Assembly (NCBI GenBank): GCA_000996275.1 | Contig: LCEG01000001.1 | Location: forward strand, 1 to 64,000 | From: a candidate division TM6 bacterium GW2011_GWE2_42_60 | Lineage (GTDB): Bacteria > Babelota > Babeliae > Babelales > Babelaceae | DNA: 64,000 nt | Reading direction: 5' to 3' | In this document: one piece after another, positions 16,472 through 24,934 of the stretch | How the letters are laid out: every line of letters begins with the position of its first letter | Numbering within the stretch: position 1 is the first letter of the stretch | Made by a program: the position numbers and the translations under genes | The notes under the pieces: model-generated | The model's database searches: none | What the model saw: only the letters and a program-made list of their open reading frames with translations | Told to the model about the DNA's origin: nothing

Positions 16472-18010
16472 TTATTTCTTTGCTGTAGCGACAAATACAT
16501 TGAGTCGCGTTGTCTCATGCACGGTGAGAGTAATTTTACAGCGAAACTCTTTTTCGAGGCTTAGTATAGCATTATATTCAGTGTTGATAAGGTAGTTGAA
16601 TGTATGTTCATGAACCGCAAGCGTAATATTGCCAGCGATTCTTCCTGTTGCTAATTCTTCTTTGATTTTGCGCAAGATGGTGTACGCTTCGTTTCTGATT
16701 GATTTTACAAAACCAGCACCACCACAACAAAGACATGTTGATGTCAGTTGTTGCAATAATGTTTTACCCGACCGTTTACGAGTCATCTGAACAAGTCCAA
16801 ATTCCGAAACTTTGAGCACAACAGATTGGAATTTATCGCGATCTTTCAATGCTTTTTCAAAATGTTTAAAAAGGCGTTGTCGGTTCGAATTGCTTGCCAT
16901 ATCGATAAAATCGATGACAATGAGTCCACCAAAGTTTCTGAGTCGCAGTTGTCGAACAATTTCGTCTGAAGCTTCGAGATTTGTCTTTAAAATTGTGTCT
17001 TCCATGGTGCCATTTGATGACCCAGTAAATCGACTGGTATTGACATCGATTACTGTCATAGCCTCAGTAGTTTCTATGATAATTGAACCACCGGATTTGA
17101 GCGAAACTCTGCTCTGCAGCGCTTGCTCAACCTGTTTGTCAATGTCGTATTTTTCAAAAAGAGACGGATGCCCGTCATAAAACTGTACAACGGGAGCAAG
17201 CTCAGGAGCATGGTCTTTGAGAAATTTATAGATATGTGATTCAGAAGCTCTGCTGTCGCAAATAACTGCTTCAACGTCCGTATCTAAATTATCGCGAACT
17301 ATCTGGAGGGTTAGGTCAATATCTTCGTAGAGTTTTTCTACACCAGTCGCTTTTTGAAAGCGCTCTTGGATTGTGTGCCAGGTGCTGACGAGCGACTTTA
17401 GGTCGCGTAAAATTTCTTTTTCAGAGCTCTCACTTGCGGTTGTGCGAATGATAGCACCCATTCCTTCAGGCAAATTTGCCTTTAAGAAATCGCGAAGACG
17501 TGTTCGCTCTTCAAAGCTGCCAATTTTTTTTGATATGCCAATACGTGGGATATTAGGCATTAAAACAATAAATCTTCCCGGAAGAGTAAAGCAAGTTGAA
17601 AGCTTAGCCCCTTTTTCGTAAATCGGCTCTTTGCTCACCTGAACAAGAACATATTCACCCTCTTTGAGAATCTTTGTTATATCGAGATTTCTGCGGTTGA
17701 TAGAAGCTTTTGGATGTTCTTCATCTTCCTCGAATTCTTCTTCATCTCCCTCGTCGCTGACGGGGGCCATACGCGCAAGCGCAAGCTCTCGATCAATTTC
17801 AGAGATATGTAAGAAACCAGAACGCTCTTGCCCAATATCAACAAAAGCAGTCTGAATTCCAGGCAAGACCTTTGTTACGAGCGCTTTAAAATAACTACGC
17901 TCGAGCTGATGAGCAGTGTGGGAATCAAAATAGACGTTTTGTAGTAGTCCGTCGCGCGTAATCGCAATGCGCGTTTCCCATGGGCTGTCATTTATTAAAA
18001 ATTTTTTCAT
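16472..18010 (-). CDS. rng: Ribonuclease E/G family endoribonuclease, RNase G size
   Basis: RNase E/G enzymes cut single-stranded RNA during rRNA maturation and mRNA decay. The protein has an S1-like RNA-binding region (about residues 35-130, with FVDIGQERSGFLHISEID), which carries an acidic insertion rich in Asp and Glu at about 82-100, then a 5'-sensor/RNase H-like region. The catalytic part shows the Asp-containing TVIDVNTSRFTG and GGLIVIDFIDM motifs. A zinc-link Cys motif, CLCCGG, follows. At 512 residues it matches RNase G and lacks the long scaffold tail of RNase E. It is upstream of gatB in a two-gene unit. Confidence 0.93.
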   Translation of the reverse strand: MKKFLINDSPWETRIAITRDGLLQNVYFDSHTAHQLERSYFKALVTKVLPGIQTAFVDIGQERSGFLHISEIDRELALARMAPVSDEGDEEEFEEDEEHPKASINRRNLDITKILKEGEYVLVQVSKEPIYEKGAKLSTCFTLPGRFIVLMPNIPRIGISKKIGSFEERTRLRDFLKANLPEGMGAIIRTTASESSEKEILRDLKSLVSTWHTIQERFQKATGVEKLYEDIDLTLQIVRDNLDTDVEAVICDSRASESHIYKFLKDHAPELAPVVQFYDGHPSLFEKYDIDKQVEQALQSRVSLKSGGSIIIETTEAMTVIDVNTSRFTGSSNGTMEDTILKTNLEASDEIVRQLRLRNFGGLIVIDFIDMASNSNRQRLFKHFEKALKDRDKFQSVVLKVSEFGLVQMTRKRSGKTLLQQLTSTCLCCGGAGFVKSIRNEAYTILRKIKEELATGRIAGNITLAVHEHTFNYLINTEYNAILSLEKEFRCKITLTVHETTRLNVFVATAKK

Positions 18011-18243
18011 ATATTCACCTCATCTTGAAGTATACCATACATTGCCACTGTTTAGTGAATGAAAAAGCAAGAAAAGTTTTTTCATTAGGCAATAGACACC
18101 TGTTTGTTGTTTTTGGAATGGGCATAAAGAGCTTTTTTGTAAGAGAAAAATGGTTCGCTTACAAACCCTTTGGTACTCCTGTTTTTTACCAGCTTAAAAA
18201 ATACAAATATAGCAATAATTTTAAACATAGGTGGCGCTTTGCC

Positions 18244-18921
18244 TTAAGAGAGCAGTCTTCCGTTTTTTAACTCGAACTGATGCTTAAAAAAATGCTTGTT
18301 TTCAAGAAGCATTTGATGGGGATGGCTGCTGAGTACGATACCAAGACCATATTCTTGTTGGTATGATTTGAGTAGTTTTATCACAAGTTGAGCATTAGTC
18401 GTATCGAGGTGCGCAAATGGCTCATCCGCAAATAAAAATGCAGGTCGATGGAAGAGAGCCCGCATAAGTGCAACGCGTTGCTGTTCGCCTCCCGAAAGTT
18501 TTTCTGGGGTTTGCTGCGCATGTGATGTAAGGCCTACAAGTTCAAGGAGTTCAAGTCCTCGCGGGAAGAGCTCTTTTTTGGGTAAACCTTTTCCTATGCC
18601 TTTAATAATCGTATTTTCGAGAACGGTGAGTTCGGGAATAAGGTAGGGATGTTGGAAAAGATAGCCGCATTGCGTATTGAGAAATTCTTCATGTTCCACT
18701 TGAGAAAAAGATGAAATATCTTTTTTATTCCAATAAATTGCGCCAGATGTTGGTGAATCAAGACCGCCTAAAAGTGAAAGGAGTGTTGATTTTCCTGAAC
18801 CAGAAACGCCGGTCACCAACGTGCAAGAAGTTGGGTGAATTTCGAGCGAAATAGTGTCAAGAATTAACTTTTGATGCGGGGGGTGTCCAAAGACTTTAGA
18901 TATTTTCTGTACGCTGATCAC
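18244..18921 (-). CDS. ABC transporter ATP-binding protein, LolD/MacB type
   Basis: The 225-residue ATPase carries Walker A GVSGSGKST, Q-loop FQHPYLIPELTV, signature LSGGEQQRVALMRAL, Walker B FLFADEPFAHLD and an H-loop at SSHPHQ. This arrangement and length are those of the LolD/MacB/FtsE group, where the ATPase drives lipoprotein release or MacB-type efflux. No permease partner gene is next to it, so the exact system is unknown. It is last in the five-gene operon and overlaps the end of the deoxynucleoside kinase gene by 26 bases. Confidence 0.88.
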   Translation of the reverse strand: MISVQKISKVFGHPPHQKLILDTISLEIHPTSCTLVTGVSGSGKSTLLSLLGGLDSPTSGAIYWNKKDISSFSQVEHEEFLNTQCGYLFQHPYLIPELTVLENTIIKGIGKGLPKKELFPRGLELLELVGLTSHAQQTPEKLSGGEQQRVALMRALFHRPAFLFADEPFAHLDTTNAQLVIKLLKSYQQEYGLGIVLSSHPHQMLLENKHFFKHQFELKNGRLLS

Positions 18922-19594
18922 AGGTTGTCCTTGTCGTTTTTTGAAAGGTGTGGTCTGTCATGAACTCCATTATTTTTGAACAGAGATTGAGCCTTGTTTC
19001 TTGATTGGTTGCAAAGTCGAGAGAGCCATCAATAATCAAAAGTGGTGTTTCTTTGAGGTTTTTGTGAACTTCTTTGTTTACGAGAAATGATTCATGCCGT
19101 TCATGGAGTTGTCTAAGATAGTCTATTGAAAGAGTGTTTTCTGAGGAGCGATTTCTTTTGGTAACTCGTTCGAATGCAACTTCAGGTGGAGTTCGCAGGT
19201 AGATAAATCCCGTGGGAGCTTGGCATTGTTTGGCGACAAAATGGTTGAAAAATGCTTCATAGGCATTCCATTCAAGACGTGAGAGAAAGCCTTGTTTAAA
19301 ACTGTTGACGGCGAAGACATAATGGCCTGAGTAGACAGAGCGTTCTGCGATAGTGAGGGGTTGCAGTGCTGTTTGCATTTCGAGATGGCTTCGGATTCGG
19401 CAGCTCATGACATATGTTTCCATTGTAAATGCCCATCTGTTTGGATTTTCCATAAAATTGCCGAGAAGTGAGGCGCCTTGTCCATCCCATTTTGCAAGTG
19501 GTTCGGCAACAGCGTTAAGCGTGCGATATTGTTCTGAAAGTGCTGCAATAAGTGTAGATTTTCCTGCGCCGATAGTGCCTTCTAAAATAAACAT
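18896..19594 (-). CDS. Deoxynucleoside kinase
   Basis: Phosphorylates salvaged deoxynucleosides with ATP. Motifs of the dNK/TK2/dGK family are clear: P-loop GTIGAGKST close to the N-terminus, a substrate-site region with an aromatic/acidic pattern, the ERSVYSG motif (the usual D/E-R-S), and the Arg-rich lid FERVTKRNRSSE. The start at 19594 is preferred because GGAG lies 7 bases before it; a longer frame to 19609 would need a TTG and would include the ribosome binding site. Salvage of deoxynucleosides fits a host-dependent life. It lies 39 bases after alr and overlaps the LolD-like gene. Confidence 0.88.
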   Translation of the reverse strand: MFILEGTIGAGKSTLIAALSEQYRTLNAVAEPLAKWDGQGASLLGNFMENPNRWAFTMETYVMSCRIRSHLEMQTALQPLTIAERSVYSGHYVFAVNSFKQGFLSRLEWNAYEAFFNHFVAKQCQAPTGFIYLRTPPEVAFERVTKRNRSSENTLSIDYLRQLHERHESFLVNKEVHKNLKETPLLIIDGSLDFATNQETRLNLCSKIMEFMTDHTFQKTTRTTCDQRTENI

Positions 19595-19633
19595 AGTATA
19601 ACTCCGCAAAAGGGATCTCCGCGGCGAATGTTT

Positions 19634-20788
19634 TTAAGAGACGATTCGTCGAGGGAGTGTGGATTGAATTCTTGATAAGATATCAATATGCACTGTCCCA
19701 CAAAGCTCGGCAAGATTATCTGCAGTTGGAGAAGGAGGTGGCCCGAGAAGTACGACTTCGCTTCCAATAACGGCGTTTGGAATGTCGGAAACATTGACTG
19801 TTGTGGCATTCATGCTCACTTTTCCAAGAATGGGGGCTGGCTGGGAGCGAATTGTTACAAATCCCTTGTTTGAAAGATCGCGCGGAAGACCATCAGAATA
19901 GCCGATAGGGAGGATAGCGAGGATGGTGGTCCGCTGGGTAACAAAACTCTGACCATAGCCGACGGGTGTTTTTGCAGAAACAGTTTTGAGATGCATAATC
20001 CGTGTTTTCCAACTCAAGACGGGCATGAGGACCAGTTTTTTTTGTGCGCGTTGTTCGAGTCGGTGCTTTTGTGCGGGCGATTTCCAATAACCATACAAGG
20101 TTGTTCCTACGCGAACAAGGGTATCATGAGTGGAGAGAGGGCAGGCTCCTGAGCCGCAGAGATGAGTTTCTTCCCAATGAAGTCCGGTTTCACGGAGTTT
20201 TGAACAAAAACTATCGAACGTAATCCTTTGTTCATGAGCGTAAGGAATCTCTTCCTGGACGACGTCAGCGAGATGTGACATAACGCCAACAAGTTTGATA
20301 AAGTGTTCATTTTTTTTAAAAAAATCTGCACACCAATCGATATCTGCAAGAGTAAATCCAAGCCGAGAAAGGCCTGTATCTACCTTAAGATGGACGCGTG
20401 CTTGCTTGCCGATTGCATGAGCCATAGCGACGATTTGTTGAGCAATGGTTTGGTCGAAGCATGAACATTCGACGCCTGCATTGAGCGCTTGTTCAAGATT
20501 TTCGCGGTCTCCTGGGACGAGTGCGCAAACGGGTTGTCTGCAGCCGGTCTGTTTTACCTCAATTGCTTCGGCAAGTGATGCAGTGAAAAAATAGGCGGTT
20601 GCAGGATGTGATGTAGAGATTTCAACAATCTCTTTAAGTCCGTGACCATAGGCATTGGCTTTAACGACAAGGCCCAGCTTGATAGCCGGGCCCATTACAT
20701 AACTTAAGGTATCAATATTATGCCAAAGGGCATTTTTATTAAGTTCAACCCAGGTGGTTAAACAGTTGGTGATACAGTTATTTTTCAT
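19634..20788 (-). CDS. alr: Alanine racemase
   Basis: PLP enzyme interconverting L- and D-alanine for peptidoglycan. The PLP lysine is K43 in VVKANAYGHG. The C-terminal beta-domain shows the VGYGQSF motif with the catalytic Tyr and LPIGYSDGLPR. At 384 residues it is standard in length. Its start overlaps the end of the exported Hsp20 gene by 11 bases, so translation is probably coupled. It implies that the organism makes, or at least modifies, peptidoglycan. Confidence 0.95.
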   Translation of the reverse strand: MKNNCITNCLTTWVELNKNALWHNIDTLSYVMGPAIKLGLVVKANAYGHGLKEIVEISTSHPATAYFFTASLAEAIEVKQTGCRQPVCALVPGDRENLEQALNAGVECSCFDQTIAQQIVAMAHAIGKQARVHLKVDTGLSRLGFTLADIDWCADFFKKNEHFIKLVGVMSHLADVVQEEIPYAHEQRITFDSFCSKLRETGLHWEETHLCGSGACPLSTHDTLVRVGTTLYGYWKSPAQKHRLEQRAQKKLVLMPVLSWKTRIMHLKTVSAKTPVGYGQSFVTQRTTILAILPIGYSDGLPRDLSNKGFVTIRSQPAPILGKVSMNATTVNVSDIPNAVIGSEVVLLGPPPSPTADNLAELCGTVHIDILSRIQSTLPRRIVS

Positions 20789-21470
20789 CAGTGAGCTTTA
20801 CCTTTTTTGATGATCTATTCTTTGTTGGTTTTGACGGTGTTTCTGATGGAATTTTGTTTGACGAGGTGACGATGATTTTGCTTTGCTGGTTCTGTTTTTC
20901 AAGACGTATGGTGAGAATTCCATCGGTCAGGTCAACCTGTGGTGTTTTTGCGAGATTGACTCGTGCTGGAAGTAGTGCTGATTGGCTCACTTGAGCAGCA
21001 CCAGACGAAACGAAATAGATCTGATTTTTCTCATCTTTTTTCTCATGTTCTATAACCTGGTGAGATGAGTAGGTGATACTGCGATCATTGATTTGAATTT
21101 CTAATGTATCGTCAGCAGGAATTGCAATTGTGAGCGTGTCGCCTTCAAGTTGAACTTGAACATTGCTTGGTTCGATTTTCTTGTCAATTTGTGCGGTGAT
21201 AATAACAGTTTTGTCGTCTTCTGCGACGTGTATTTTGCACGGGGTCATCTCAAGGCGTGAAGAGTAAATATTTTCATCTTGGCCGTTCGTATTGAGAATG
21301 ACGCTTTTGCGTGTAGGCATCTGTTTTAAAAGGCGTTCATGCATCTGCTCAAGTGATTTTTCTATATGGTTGAATTCTTGATCAAAATCTTCAAAAAAAT
21401 CTGCTTGAAGTGTTGAGTATGAACCTGCCAGTGCAAGAGTAGTGACAACACCACATACTATCTGTTTCAT
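20778..21470 (-). CDS. Exported Hsp20/alpha-crystallin-like protein
   Basis: The 230-residue protein has a signal peptide (CGVVTTLALAGSYSTLQA), a short helical N-region, and an alpha-crystallin-type beta-sandwich (about residues 75-190) in which strands such as VQVQLEGDTLTIAIPADD are followed near the end by ILTIRLEK, the usual position of the small-heat-shock-protein consensus. A basic Ser/Lys-rich tail follows. Most Hsp20 proteins are cytoplasmic holdases; the signal peptide suggests an envelope version. It sits 12 bases after the M3 peptidase gene and overlaps alr, so envelope protein quality control is a plausible shared theme. Confidence 0.75.
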   Translation of the reverse strand: MKQIVCGVVTTLALAGSYSTLQADFFEDFDQEFNHIEKSLEQMHERLLKQMPTRKSVILNTNGQDENIYSSRLEMTPCKIHVAEDDKTVIITAQIDKKIEPSNVQVQLEGDTLTIAIPADDTLEIQINDRSITYSSHQVIEHEKKDEKNQIYFVSSGAAQVSQSALLPARVNLAKTPQVDLTDGILTIRLEKQNQQSKIIVTSSNKIPSETPSKPTKNRSSKKVKLTDEK

Positions 21471-21482
21471 AGAGAAGTCTCC

Positions 21483-23609
21483 TTAGGTATTTGATTGTGT
21501 TTGTTCTGATTCCAAACGACGTAAAAAAGCTGCCTGTGAAGGTGCGCGTCCAAGAAAATTCTGCATGAGAATTTCGGGGGCTATGCTGCCACCTTTTGAA
21601 AGAATTGTTTCAACAAATTGTTTTCCAACTTCTGTGTTAAAAAGGCCGCGTTCCTTGATGCAATCAAAAAGATCGATGGCAAAAACTTTTGACCAGAGGT
21701 AGCTGTAATAACGTGCACCATATCCTATGAGATGACCAAATGAGCATTCAAAGTGCTCTCGGTCTTCGGCGCAAATAAGCCCGCGATTGAGGCGATGGTA
21801 GGATTCTTTTTTGAGCGCATTAAAGTCTTTATCTTCACCTTCTGCAAAGCATGCAAGAGCAAATCGTGCTAATCCAGCTTGCCTGATGACAAAATTACCG
21901 CTATCAAATTGCTCAAGTCTGGTTAGTTGTTGAATGGTTGCATCATCAAGAGGTTCACCTGTTTTGTAATGGGAGCTTACTCTCTTAAGAACGGTGGGCT
22001 CAGAAAGCCAACACTCAAACATTTGTGAGGGGGTTTCAACAAAGTCGAGTTTTGTTGCGGTTCCCGAAAATCCTCGCATTTCGGTTGCTCCCATTAACGC
22101 ATGCATAGCATGACCAAATTCATGGAAGAAGGTTTTGACTTCATCAAAAGGTAAAAGTGCCGGATGCTCAGGGGATGCTTTGGGGAAGTTTGCAATAATT
22201 GCAAGGATTGCTGGTGTACGTGTTCCGTCTGGGTTACGAACGGTTGGTATGAGGGTCATTTGGCAGGCATGCGTATATTTAAAGTCTCGAGGGAAAAGGT
22301 CGAGTAAAAGATGCCCGAGTAGTTCACCCTTGCTATTAAAGGCGGTTATATAGCGTACATCTTCGTGCCAAAGGCCTTCGAGTTGTTCTTGCCTGAATTC
22401 GACACCAAGAAAGTGCTCGTAGAGCGAAAGTAGTTCATCGACGGTTCGTTGGACAGGGAAGTACTCTTTTATTTTTTGTGTATCAACGGCAAGGTATGTT
22501 TTTTTGTAATGTTCTTTTATGAACTCCATATCCCAAGGCATAATTTCGCCTCGTATTGTTAGTGCGACGCCGTCGGGAAGGTTTTTTGTCCAGAGCTCAA
22601 GTTCTTCATGGGCTTTTTTGCGCGCAGCATCTTGGAGACCAGAAAGAAATTCAGAAACCCGTTCTGGTGTTTTTGCCATCTGATCACTAATGTTGAGGTG
22701 TGCATAACTTGAAAAACCGAGCTTATGGGCAAGTTGATCTCTGAGAGCGATAATCTTTTTGAGAATAATTCCATTTTCAGGGTACGCGCAGTTTTCAAAT
22801 GCAATCCAGACCTTTTCTCGTGTTTCTGCGTTGGTGCAATGCTTGGTGACTGCAAAAAAAGTTGGCCTATCGCAACGTAAAATAAAGGCGTCATTCTCGT
22901 CTTTTTTAAGGCCTGCGATAAATGAATCTGAGAGTCCGGTAAGTTGTTCTTTGGGAACAGTAACTGTGCGGAGGTCTTTATTGATATTGCTTTCAAAGTC
23001 GAGTGAAAGCTGTGAGAGCTCTTTCTGGATTTTTCGTACTTCTTCAAGTTGAGCGTCAGGAAGAGCAAGACCACTACGTTCAAAATCACCGAGCGATTCT
23101 TGGAGATAAAAGCGCTGTTCAGCCGTTAATGCTTCTTGAGAGCCATTATTTTCTGCATATTCCTTGAACGCAGCGTAGAGTTTTTTATTGGTTGAAATAA
23201 CATCAATGGAAAAAGATTCAAGCTTTAAAAGGCCTTGATATGATGCGTCGCGAAGAGTGGCTTCAGGATGAACCATGTGGACGAGTGAAAAAATAGCGCC
23301 TGTTTCACTAATTCGTCCGATTAGTAAATCTGTTGCCCGAATAGTGTTTTCGAATGTGCGTTTATGTGCTGGTTTGTCGAGAATTGAATCAAGTTCTTTT
23401 TGAACAGTCCAGATAGTGTCATCAATTCGTCGCTCAATGTCTCGCACGGTCTTGGGGAAGAGGGCGTTGAGGGCATCGCGTTTTTCCTGTGTTTCCATAG
23501 ATACTTTTACCGTTTTAATGTTTTTTGATAAAGGGCATCCGACAACAATACAAAAGATAAGACCACAAAAACAGATCACTAAAGACACGGCCTTTATATT
23601 CTTGTTCAT
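21483..23609 (-). CDS. M3 family zinc oligopeptidase (Dcp/oligopeptidase A type), probably lipoprotein
   Basis: M3 peptidases degrade short peptides. The zinc site H496-E497-F-G-H500 lies in FFHEFGHAMHALMG, followed about 25 residues later by the third-ligand Glu in FVETPSQMFE. Downstream sequence and length (708 residues) match the family. The N-terminus has a hydrophobic stretch ending in VVGC, a lipobox-like site, so the enzyme may be anchored in the envelope rather than cytoplasmic. It is first in the five-gene operon (M3 peptidase, Hsp20, alr, kinase, LolD-like). The promoter should lie in 23610-23818, where I cannot define it with confidence. Confidence 0.93.
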   Translation of the reverse strand: MNKNIKAVSLVICFCGLIFCIVVGCPLSKNIKTVKVSMETQEKRDALNALFPKTVRDIERRIDDTIWTVQKELDSILDKPAHKRTFENTIRATDLLIGRISETGAIFSLVHMVHPEATLRDASYQGLLKLESFSIDVISTNKKLYAAFKEYAENNGSQEALTAEQRFYLQESLGDFERSGLALPDAQLEEVRKIQKELSQLSLDFESNINKDLRTVTVPKEQLTGLSDSFIAGLKKDENDAFILRCDRPTFFAVTKHCTNAETREKVWIAFENCAYPENGIILKKIIALRDQLAHKLGFSSYAHLNISDQMAKTPERVSEFLSGLQDAARKKAHEELELWTKNLPDGVALTIRGEIMPWDMEFIKEHYKKTYLAVDTQKIKEYFPVQRTVDELLSLYEHFLGVEFRQEQLEGLWHEDVRYITAFNSKGELLGHLLLDLFPRDFKYTHACQMTLIPTVRNPDGTRTPAILAIIANFPKASPEHPALLPFDEVKTFFHEFGHAMHALMGATEMRGFSGTATKLDFVETPSQMFECWLSEPTVLKRVSSHYKTGEPLDDATIQQLTRLEQFDSGNFVIRQAGLARFALACFAEGEDKDFNALKKESYHRLNRGLICAEDREHFECSFGHLIGYGARYYSYLWSKVFAIDLFDCIKERGLFNTEVGKQFVETILSKGGSIAPEILMQNFLGRAPSQAAFLRRLESEQTQSNT

Positions 23610-23818
23610 ATAATCTCTCCTTAAAGTACTTTTTTGTACGTTGCAGACTGCCTGTAGTTTTTCTCTCTAGGATGCAGGATACCTTAGAATGGTAAAATCG
23701 TCAAAAATGACACTTTTGTGCTTTTTTTGTAATATATTGCGTCAAGAATTTAATATTTGTATTATTAATATGAGATAAGGGGAGCTGGAGAGCGGGTGGT
23801 TTAAGAAGGGGGTGTGAT

Positions 23819-24274
23819 ATGGAATATATATATCAGACGGAGGAGCGGTCGTTATTTGCACGGCTTCTTCCGTTAATCATTTTGGTTTTGTTGGTGTTGC
23901 AAAACTTTGGGATGCATGCAAAAAAGTATACTGAGACGCATTATGCTCAGGTTCAGTCGATAAAAGAAGTAGTTGATTTAACACCATTTCAGGAGAAGCG
24001 TATTTGGCTTGATTTTGACAAAGAGGGGAGAGTGTTAATCTGTTCTCAGAGAATAATGCTTTATCCTGATCTTTATCGATCAGCGGATATTTTTTGTGCT
24101 CGAGCAATGCACATTCCAACAAAAGATGTTGAGGGTGCGTATCCGCAAGCGCTTTGTTGGAAGGCGGGAGATGTAGTGTTATGTCAGACTACAGAGGGCG
24201 ATTTACAGTTTTTCAAGCCGGGTGCTTCGAAGCCTATTGAGCAAACAAAACAACCGCATCGGTGTGAATTATAA
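23819..24274 (+). CDS. Small inner-membrane protein of unknown function
   Basis: A 151-residue protein with one N-terminal transmembrane helix (about residues 16-32, LLPLIILVLLVLQNFGM) preceded by a short charged cytoplasmic start. The body of about 115 residues has four Cys residues that could form disulfides outside the membrane. AAGGGGGTG upstream of the ATG is a good ribosome binding site. The gene lies just before the tRNA cluster. No family recognised. Confidence 0.65.
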   Translation: MEYIYQTEERSLFARLLPLIILVLLVLQNFGMHAKKYTETHYAQVQSIKEVVDLTPFQEKRIWLDFDKEGRVLICSQRIMLYPDLYRSADIFCARAMHIPTKDVEGAYPQALCWKAGDVVLCQTTEGDLQFFKPGASKPIEQTKQPHRCEL

Positions 24275-24291
24275 AAAATAGTTGGTTTTCC

Positions 24292-24320
24292 TTGACAAAA
24301 AGTGCTCCGATTCGTAACAT
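24292..24320 (+). promoter_or_regulatory. Sigma-70 promoter of tRNA-Lys(UUU)
   Basis: TTGACA (24292-24297), a 17-base spacer and TAACAT (24315-24320) end 13 bases before the tRNA. An A/T-rich block with AAATAGTTGGTTTT precedes the -35 and is repeated before the second tRNA-Lys promoter. Confidence 0.85.
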
Positions 24321-24333
24321 CTAAAAGTAAGAT

Positions 24334-24409
24334 GAGCCGCTAGCTCAGGTGGTAGAGCAACAGCCTTTTAAGCTGTGGGTCGTAGGTTCGAGTCCTACGC
24401 GGCTCACCA
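24334..24409 (+). tRNA. tRNA-Lys (anticodon UUU)
   Basis: 76 bases fold into a complete cloverleaf: acceptor GAGCCGC/GCGGCTC, D-arm, anticodon stem ACAGC/GCTGT with loop CTTTTAA (TTT), T-arm GTAGG/CCTAC with TTCGAGT, discriminator A and encoded CCA. The 3' strand CTCACCAGAA can also pair perfectly with the trailer TTCTGGTGAG. Confidence 0.97.
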
Positions 24410-24428
24410 GAAGTTCTTTTCTGGTGAG
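24403..24428 (+). other. Hairpin joining the tRNA-Lys(UUU) 3' end to its trailer
   Basis: CTCACCAGAA (24403-24412) and TTCTGGTGAG (24419-24428) form a perfect 10-bp stem with a 6-base loop. It includes the CCA end of the tRNA and has no T-run after it, so it is not a standard terminator. It may guide 3' processing or compete with the acceptor stem. Confidence 0.55.
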
Positions 24429-24519
24429 GGTGCATCTTAAATACGTTTCTACATTTTCTGTGTGTTTTAATTTTTATACGAGTTTTTCTGTTAAAAATAA
24501 AAAAATAGTTGGTTTTTCC

Positions 24520-24548
24520 TTGACAAAATATGCGTCAATTCGTAATCT
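24520..24548 (+). promoter_or_regulatory. Sigma-70 promoter of tRNA-Lys(CUU) and probably tRNA-Glu
   Basis: TTGACA (24520-24525), a 17-base spacer and TAATCT (24543-24548) end 14 bases before the tRNA. The upstream block and spacer end (AATTCG before the -10) mirror the first tRNA-Lys promoter. Confidence 0.85.
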
Positions 24549-24562
24549 TTCAAGAGTGAGAT

Positions 24563-24638
24563 GAGCCGCTAGCTCAGTTGGTAGAGCACCAGCCTCTTAA
24601 GCTGTGGGTCGTAGGTTCGAATCCTACGCGGCTCACCA
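24563..24638 (+). tRNA. tRNA-Lys (anticodon CUU)
   Basis: 76 bases, nearly identical to the first tRNA-Lys, with anticodon loop CTCTTAA (CTT), the same acceptor stem and encoded CCA. Position 27 is C against T43, one mismatch at the base of the anticodon stem that the first copy does not have. The 3' end CTCACCAGA can pair with the trailer TCTGGTGAG at 24649-24657. Confidence 0.96.
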
Positions 24639-24657
24639 GATATCCTTTTCTGGTGAG
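24632..24657 (+). other. Hairpin joining the tRNA-Lys(CUU) 3' end to its trailer
   Basis: CTCACCAGA (24632-24640) pairs with TCTGGTGAG (24649-24657), a perfect 9-bp stem with an 8-base loop. It is the counterpart of the hairpin after the first tRNA-Lys; the loops differ while the stems match. Confidence 0.55.
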
Positions 24658-24683
24658 TGTTCATCTTGTCTTTGAATTTATCT

Positions 24684-24760
24684 GTCCCCATCGTCTAGCC
24701 CGGTCAGGACATCGCCCTTTCACGGCGGTAACAGGAGTTCGAATCTCCTTGGGGACGCCA
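24684..24760 (+). tRNA. tRNA-Glu (anticodon UUC)
   Basis: 77 bases with acceptor GTCCCCA/TGGGGAC, anticodon loop CTTTCAC (TTC), T-arm GGAG/CTCC with TTCGAAT, discriminator G and encoded CCA. There is no separate promoter in the 45 bases before it, so it is probably co-transcribed with tRNA-Lys(CUU). The GIY-YIG element starts at the very next base. Confidence 0.96.
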
Positions 24761-24934
24761 TACTTCGCTAAAGCTACGTATGGCAGGCCATTTTTTTTAA
24801 ATGATGGTTTTTTAAGAACAATAAATATTGATAACGAGAAAGCGAAGTATGCTCTTCGTTCAATCTTCTGCTAATCCGTCTAAAACTTATATTGGGTATA
24901 CAACCAACTTAAAACAACGCCTTGAAACACATAA
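24761..24934 (+). repeat. Direct repeat copy A: leader and 5' part of the GIY-YIG gene
   Basis: This segment begins immediately after the tRNA-Glu CCA and runs into the GIY-YIG coding region. It is identical to 25090-25251 except for 12 extra bases (TTCAATCTTCTG). An 11-bp perfect inverted repeat, CATACTTCGCT (24759-24769) and AGCGAAGTATG (24841-24851), frames the leader. Its left arm uses the last two bases of the tRNA, and its right arm ends in the ATG of the nuclease. Confidence 0.9.

Noticed and set aside
17980-18270. Plus-strand 96-codon frame between rng and the LolD-like gene
   Set aside because: It overlaps the ends of two well-supported minus-strand genes, has no ribosome binding site and its composition is not convincing.
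24403-24428. Hairpin after tRNA-Lys(UUU) as a Rho-independent terminator
   Set aside because: There is no T-run after the stem, and the stem uses the tRNA 3' end itself, so I kept it as a processing-type or alternative structure.
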